From Opitutia bacterium UBA6410 (lineage in GTDB: Bacteria > Verrucomicrobiota > Verrucomicrobiia > Opitutales > Intestinicryptomonadaceae), in contig DJPO01000118.1 of the NCBI GenBank assembly GCA_002437405.1, forward strand, positions 13,853-23,117: 9,265 nt of DNA, given 5' to 3'. Positions within the stretch are counted from its first letter, which is position 1. Every line of letters begins with the position of its first letter. Below, piece after piece: positions 6,666 through 9,265 of the stretch. The position numbers and the translations under genes were made by a program. The notes beneath the pieces were generated by a model. The model was not told the origin of the DNA, did not search any database, and saw only the letters and a program-made list of their open reading frames with translations.

Positions 6666-7034
6666 GAGAGCTTTCGGCGGACATTCGCCCGCGGTTCGTC
6701 CGCGGGAGGAAAGTCCGGACACCACAGAGCGGGATTCCGTTTGAAAGGACGGGATACGCGGCCGAAAGGGCGCGTGTACGGATAGTGCAGCAGAAAACAA
6801 ACCGCCGCGAAAGCGGTAAGGGTGAAAAGGCGGGGTAAGAGCCCACCGCCGCGCGGAGCAATTTGCGCGGGCACTGAAAACCCAATCCGGTGCAAGACAA
6901 CATAGGATGCGGAATTGCTCGTTCTAACGCATTGGGTATGTCGCACCTCCGCGAGGAGGGTCTCCGAAAGGGGGCAGATAAATGAATGTCGGTTCGTAAG
7001 AACTACAAAATCCGGCTTATAGCCGAAGGCTCTC
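6666..7034 (+). ncRNA. rnpB: RNase P RNA, bacterial type A
   Basis: This is the catalytic RNA of ribonuclease P, which removes the 5' leader of precursor tRNAs. Universally conserved blocks appear in order: GAGGAAAGTCCGGAC near 6706, ACAGAA-CAAACCGCC near 6790-6810, GGTAAGGGTGAAAAGGC near 6816-6832 and GGTAAGAGCCCACC near 6834-6847. They continue with GGTGCAAGACAACATAGG near 6889-6906, AGATAAATGAATG near 6976 and ACAAAATCCGGCTTA near 7005-7019. The ends are set by a 13-bp P1 helix, GAGAGCTTTCGGC (6666-6678) with GCCGAAGGCTCTC (7022-7034), containing one G-U pair. The RNA of about 369 nt has a normal length for the A type. It is monocistronic. No hairpin with a T-run follows P1, although T-rich tracts begin at 7041. 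The weak open frames across it are not genes. Confidence 0.97.
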
Positions 7035-7092
7035 TATGGACAATTTTTTCTTTCCCCTTTTTCTTCCTTTTTTCGTCTCCCCAAAAATTTTT

Positions 7093-7956
7093 TTATTTCG
7101 CAATTTCGAGGCGGAAATCGGGCGAAACTTTTAATGTCGTAGCCCCCTGAGCCGCGACGGATTTTGCGCTCTTTAGGAAAATCCGTTCGCCCTTCCCGAG
7201 CGCGGGACTGCTCCACGGCAAAAGCGCGGAGAATCCGCCGCACGAGTGAACCGCAAGCGGCTTAAGTTTGCAGACTTCGGAAAATTTCCCGACGATTCCC
7301 CCGATTTGCGCATTGCACAAAGCCGAGTTCCGCTCCGAAACCGCGACTTGCTCGGACAATTTCGCGTAGTCGACGTCGAGCATATCGCGGAGTTTTTCGA
7401 GCGTCGAGATTTTATAAAATTCGTCGATTTCGTAAAAATCGTCCGCCAATTTTTGCGCCTTTGAAAAATCTCCGCTTTTTGCGCCCTCCGCAAGCGCGCC
7501 GAGAATTTGACGAAGCTTCGTGTGGTTTTCAAAGCTCTGCGCCGCGCCGTCCCAGCCTTCGGCGCAAACCCACTGCCCCGTCGGGTCTTTGAAGCCGATG
7601 TACACCGAATGCCCGTCAAGCCCGAGAGTCGTATCCGCCCGCGCCGACGCCGCTTCGAGCGATATTATAGTGTAAATGTGCCGAAACAAATCTTCCGGAA
7701 TTTTTATGTTTTTATCCGAAAAATTCTTCGGAGATTGTCTGAAAAATACAAAAAATTTGCCGTCAATATTGCGCAAATAAGCGCAAGTTTCGCCGAAAGC
7801 CGACGCCGAACACAAAAATGCGGAGCAGTCGGGCGCGGCGGAGTCGGCAAACTTCGGGGCGGGAATCGGGCGCAGGTATGCGCCGTTTTTGGCGGCATCG
7901 AAAGCAAAACCCGTCGAAATCGCAAAAAGCAGGGGAAAAAGTGCAATCGCTTTCAT
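7093..7956 (-). CDS. Exported protein of unknown function, probably leaderless mRNA
   Basis: This 287-residue protein has a clear Sec signal peptide: MKAIALFPLLFAISTGFA, with likely cleavage after Ala18. I do not recognise the mature part. It contains seven cysteines (44, 49, 58, 131, 214, 229, 239) that could form disulfides in the periplasm or outside. A segment at 111-136 has L-G-L-D-G-H-S-V-Y-I-G-F, then a Gly-x-Trp-Val-Cys-x-x-x-Trp cluster, and a helical region spans about 145-205. The ATG at 7956 is chosen over an in-frame ATG at 8154 because only the former gives a signal peptide; the extra 66 residues would also run into the divergent regulator gene. No ribosome binding site precedes the ATG. 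The promoter at 7963-7991 would place the transcript start at the ATG itself. The gene converges on rnpB and diverges from the GntR-type regulator, which may control it. Confidence 0.75.
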   Translation of the reverse strand: MKAIALFPLLFAISTGFAFDAAKNGAYLRPIPAPKFADSAAPDCSAFLCSASAFGETCAYLRNIDGKFFVFFRQSPKNFSDKNIKIPEDLFRHIYTIISLEAASARADTTLGLDGHSVYIGFKDPTGQWVCAEGWDGAAQSFENHTKLRQILGALAEGAKSGDFSKAQKLADDFYEIDEFYKISTLEKLRDMLDVDYAKLSEQVAVSERNSALCNAQIGGIVGKFSEVCKLKPLAVHSCGGFSALLPWSSPALGKGERIFLKSAKSVAAQGATTLKVSPDFRLEIAK

Positions 7957-7962
7957 AAAAAC

Positions 7963-7991
7963 ATTATGCAAAATATTTATACTCTTGTAAA
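7963..7991 (-). promoter_or_regulatory. Promoter of the exported protein gene
   Basis: On the minus strand, TTTACA (7991-7986) and CATAAT (7968-7963) are separated by exactly 17 bases, each one base from consensus. Seven bases beyond the -10 box is position 7956, the A of the chosen ATG, which predicts a leaderless or nearly leaderless mRNA. A TATAAAT string inside the spacer is an alternative -10 that would add roughly a ten-base leader. Confidence 0.65.
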
Positions 7992-8030
7992 GATTCTTCC
8001 GCCAAATTCCCCGCGCACCGAGAAAAATTC

Positions 8031-8076
8031 GTTGATTTTCAAAAGCGGTTTCGATATTTTTCAGGGAAAAATCAAC
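8031..8076. repeat. Inverted repeat straddling the regulator promoter, candidate operator
   Basis: GTTGATTTT (8031-8039) and AAAATCAAC (8068-8076) are exact reverse complements 37 bases apart centre to centre. The left arm overlaps the -35 box (8032-8037) and the right arm lies at the predicted transcript start. This suits a pair of half-sites for a dimeric or tetrameric repressor, most simply autoregulation by the downstream GntR-type protein. The A/T richness makes chance occurrence possible. Confidence 0.4.
8032..8060 (+). promoter_or_regulatory. Promoter of the GntR-type regulator
   Basis: TTGATT (8032-8037) and TATTTT (8055-8060) have a 17-base spacer, each matching consensus at four positions. 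Transcription would start near 8067 and give a leader of about 23 nucleotides with no recognisable ribosome binding site before the ATG at 8090. It lies back to back with the promoter of the exported protein, the two -35 boxes being about 40 bases apart. Confidence 0.55.
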
Positions 8077-8089
8077 AATCTCGCAGCAT

Positions 8090-9124
8090 ATGACTTTGCA
8101 ATCGCTCCTGCTTTCAGCCTTTTCACGCAATCTGAAAAAATCGCACCTCAACAAGCCCGAAATTCTTGCGCAAACGGTAGTCGATTTCGTAAACGCCTCA
8201 AAGCTAAAACTCCGCGACCCCCTGCCGTCGATTCAAAGCGTCTCCGAGCACTGCAAAATCGCAAAGGAAACCGTCCGCCAAGCCTACAACATTTTAAAGC
8301 GCAACGGGGTTGTCGACGCCAAGCGCGGCAGAGCCTATTTCGTCATCACCGAGCACTACAAGGGCGTCCCCAACGTCTTCCTGATGTTCAACTACTTCGG
8401 GACGCCCCACAAGGTCGAGACCCTCAAGGGCATTTTGGCGGGCGTTGGCGACAAAGCCAAACTTTCCTTTTTCTCCCACTACAAAGACCCAGACACTTTC
8501 GTAAAAACCCTAAACGACGCCAAGGGTAAATACGACTATTACGTAGTTATGCCCCTGCGCGACGAAAAGTGCGCCAAAGCCCTCGCCGAGTTCGACCAAT
8601 CGAAGCTTTTGTTAATCGACATAGACATCGACTATCCGAACAAGTCCTGCCCCAAAATAATCCAGAATTTCAACGAAAAATTCTACGACATTTTATTGAA
8701 GCTCGAGCCTTCGATAAAAAAATATCCCGACTTCACGCTTTCGATGGTCATAGCGGGTGCGCCGCGCGAGCACAAAACCGCCTTTGAAAAATTCTGCAAG
8801 AAGTTCGGCTTCAAGTATGAATTTATCGACAAGAAGCTCGAGGCGACGGACATCAAGGACAAGAAAATCTGGTTTTTATTCGACGACGACGACTTGGTGA
8901 CGGCAGTAAAGCGTTCGGACGAGTTGGGGCTGAAAATAAAAAAGGACTATGCGATAGTAAGCTACAACGACATTCCGATTAAGCACATAATTTGCGGAGG
9001 GATAACGACGATTTCCATAGACTTTTTCGCGTTGGGCGAGCGTGTGGCAAAACAGATACTAAGCTGGGATCCTACCTGCGACGAAACGGTAGAAACCTAT
9101 CTAATAGACGGAAAAACAATTTAA
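8090..9124 (+). CDS. GntR-family HTH regulator with LacI-type sensor domain
   Basis: This 344-residue transcription factor has a GntR-type winged helix-turn-helix at about residues 24-86. It includes P-L-P-S-I at 44-48, the recognition helix A-K-E-T-V-R-Q-A-Y-N-I-L at 58-69, and the wing G-V-V-D-A-K-R-G-R at 73-81. From about residue 94 a periplasmic-binding-protein-like sensor (Peripla_BP_3 type) follows. Its hallmark S-Y-N-D-I-P at 291-296 and the downstream G-G-I-T-T-I-S-I-D are typical of sugar-responsive regulators in Bacteroidota and Verrucomicrobiota. The ligand is probably a sugar or sugar derivative, but nothing in the window identifies it, and no sugar catabolic gene is present here. 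The ATG at 8090 is the first start in frame and leaves a normal N-terminus, though no Shine-Dalgarno sequence is seen. A divergent exported-protein gene and a promoter inverted repeat suggest local control and autoregulation. Confidence 0.9.
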   Translation: MTLQSLLLSAFSRNLKKSHLNKPEILAQTVVDFVNASKLKLRDPLPSIQSVSEHCKIAKETVRQAYNILKRNGVVDAKRGRAYFVITEHYKGVPNVFLMFNYFGTPHKVETLKGILAGVGDKAKLSFFSHYKDPDTFVKTLNDAKGKYDYYVVMPLRDEKCAKALAEFDQSKLLLIDIDIDYPNKSCPKIIQNFNEKFYDILLKLEPSIKKYPDFTLSMVIAGAPREHKTAFEKFCKKFGFKYEFIDKKLEATDIKDKKIWFLFDDDDLVTAVKRSDELGLKIKKDYAIVSYNDIPIKHIICGGITTISIDFFALGERVAKQILSWDPTCDETVETYLIDGKTI

Positions 9125-9126
9125 TG

Positions 9127-9143
9127 AAGGGGCTTTGCCCCTT
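9127..9143. repeat. Perfect 7-bp hairpin directly after the regulator
   Basis: AAGGGGC (9127-9133) and GCCCCTT (9137-9143) enclose TTT, two bases after the regulator stop codon. No T-run follows, so it is not a canonical terminator. It is the first of a chain of palindromes that fills the rest of the window and may be one end of a dispersed intergenic repeat. Confidence 0.6.
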
Positions 9144-9145
9144 AC

Positions 9146-9170
9146 GGCGATTTGCTACACAAATTGCGCC
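9146..9170. repeat. Second palindrome in the intergenic chain
   Basis: GGCG (9146-9149) and ATTTG (9150-9154) pair with CAAAT (9160-9164) and CGCC (9167-9170) around CTACA, with a two-base bulge (TG). It follows the previous hairpin after two bases. The arrangement of adjacent imperfect palindromes is like that of REP/BIME-type elements. Confidence 0.45.
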
Positions 9171-9219
9171 TATCCCCACTGGGCGCGTGAAATCAGGCTT
9201 GATACGGCGTTTCGGATTG

Positions 9220-9265
9220 AAAACGCAATGGGTACGTACGCATAGTACGCACGCCATCGCGTTTT
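9220..9265. repeat. Long hairpin at the window end, terminator or palindromic repeat
   Basis: AAAACGCAATGG (9220-9231) pairs with CCATCGCGTTTT (9254-9265), and inside it GTACGTAC (9232-9239) pairs with GTACGCAC (9245-9252) around a 5-base loop, with one bulged G at 9253. Both mismatches are A-C on the plus strand and become G-U on the minus strand, so a minus-strand transcript would be paired throughout apart from the bulge. The arms end in A4 and T4 at the window edge, so it may be a bidirectional terminator for the regulator and an unseen convergent gene. It may equally belong to a dispersed repeat. Confidence 0.6.

Noticed and set aside
6926..6941. A 16-base stretch inside rnpB matches 9222-9237 at 14 positions (AACGCATTGGGTATGT versus AACGCAATGGGTACGT)
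   Set aside because: The rnpB copy sits in its expected RNA context, the match is short, and a single pair in 9 kb does not establish a shared element. It would matter only if the 9127-9265 repeat proved to be dispersed.
6632..6946. Open frames on both strands across 6544-6946
   Set aside because: They overlap the conserved core of RNase P RNA and have no protein-like features.
7957..8154. In-frame N-terminal extension of the exported protein from an ATG at 8154
   Set aside because: It would bury the signal peptide 66 residues inside, contains the promoter, and overlaps the start of the divergent regulator gene.
9072..9257. 61-codon minus-strand frame at the right edge
   Set aside because: It runs through three palindromes and into the 3' end of the regulator, has no ribosome binding site, and looks like translation of a repeat.

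Overview
The window looks like ordinary chromosome from a Gram-negative gut-type bacterium, most likely of the Verrucomicrobiota/PVC group or possibly Bacteroidota. This is an inference from four things: a 33-residue AURKAIP1/COX24-type ribosomal protein, a GntR-HTH/LacI-sensor regulator of the kind common in those phyla, genes without a visible Shine-Dalgarno sequence, and an A-type RNase P RNA. No phage, transposase, CRISPR or tRNA signature was seen.

Layout, left to right. (1) 1-509: a tiny plus-strand ribosomal protein gene (120-221), then a terminator-rich gap facing a convergent gene. (2) 510-2828, minus: a monovalent cation:proton antiporter of the CPA2 family with two C-terminal RCK_C domains. 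(3) 2829-6584, plus: a compact four-gene unit with its own promoter and a strong terminator. It encodes two small HMA_2-type proteins (the second overlaps the first by 4 bases), a P1B-type ATPase that starts with a third HMA_2-type domain, and a 104-residue single-span membrane protein. (4) 6605-7034, plus: rnpB, complete and closed by a 13-bp P1 helix. (5) 7093-7956, minus: an unrecognised exported protein, apparently leaderless. (6) 8032-9124, plus: a GntR/LacI-like regulator divergent from the exported protein, with a 9-bp inverted repeat around its promoter. (7) 9127-9265: a chain of palindromes running off the end of the window.

The most interesting part is the P1B ATPase operon. All three HMA_2-type domains share an H-x-I-x-G-R-x-R signature and lack the CxxC site of classical HMA domains. 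The ATPase has every catalytic motif of the family, but its membrane metal site reads Tyr-Ser-Cys where Cys-Pro-Cys is usual. The last gene resembles in architecture, though not in metal-binding motif, the PacL accessory proteins of mycobacterial metal pumps. A reasonable model is a transition-metal exporter of unassigned specificity with dedicated HMA_2 partner proteins and a membrane scaffold. The antiporter upstream is divergent and may simply be a neighbour.
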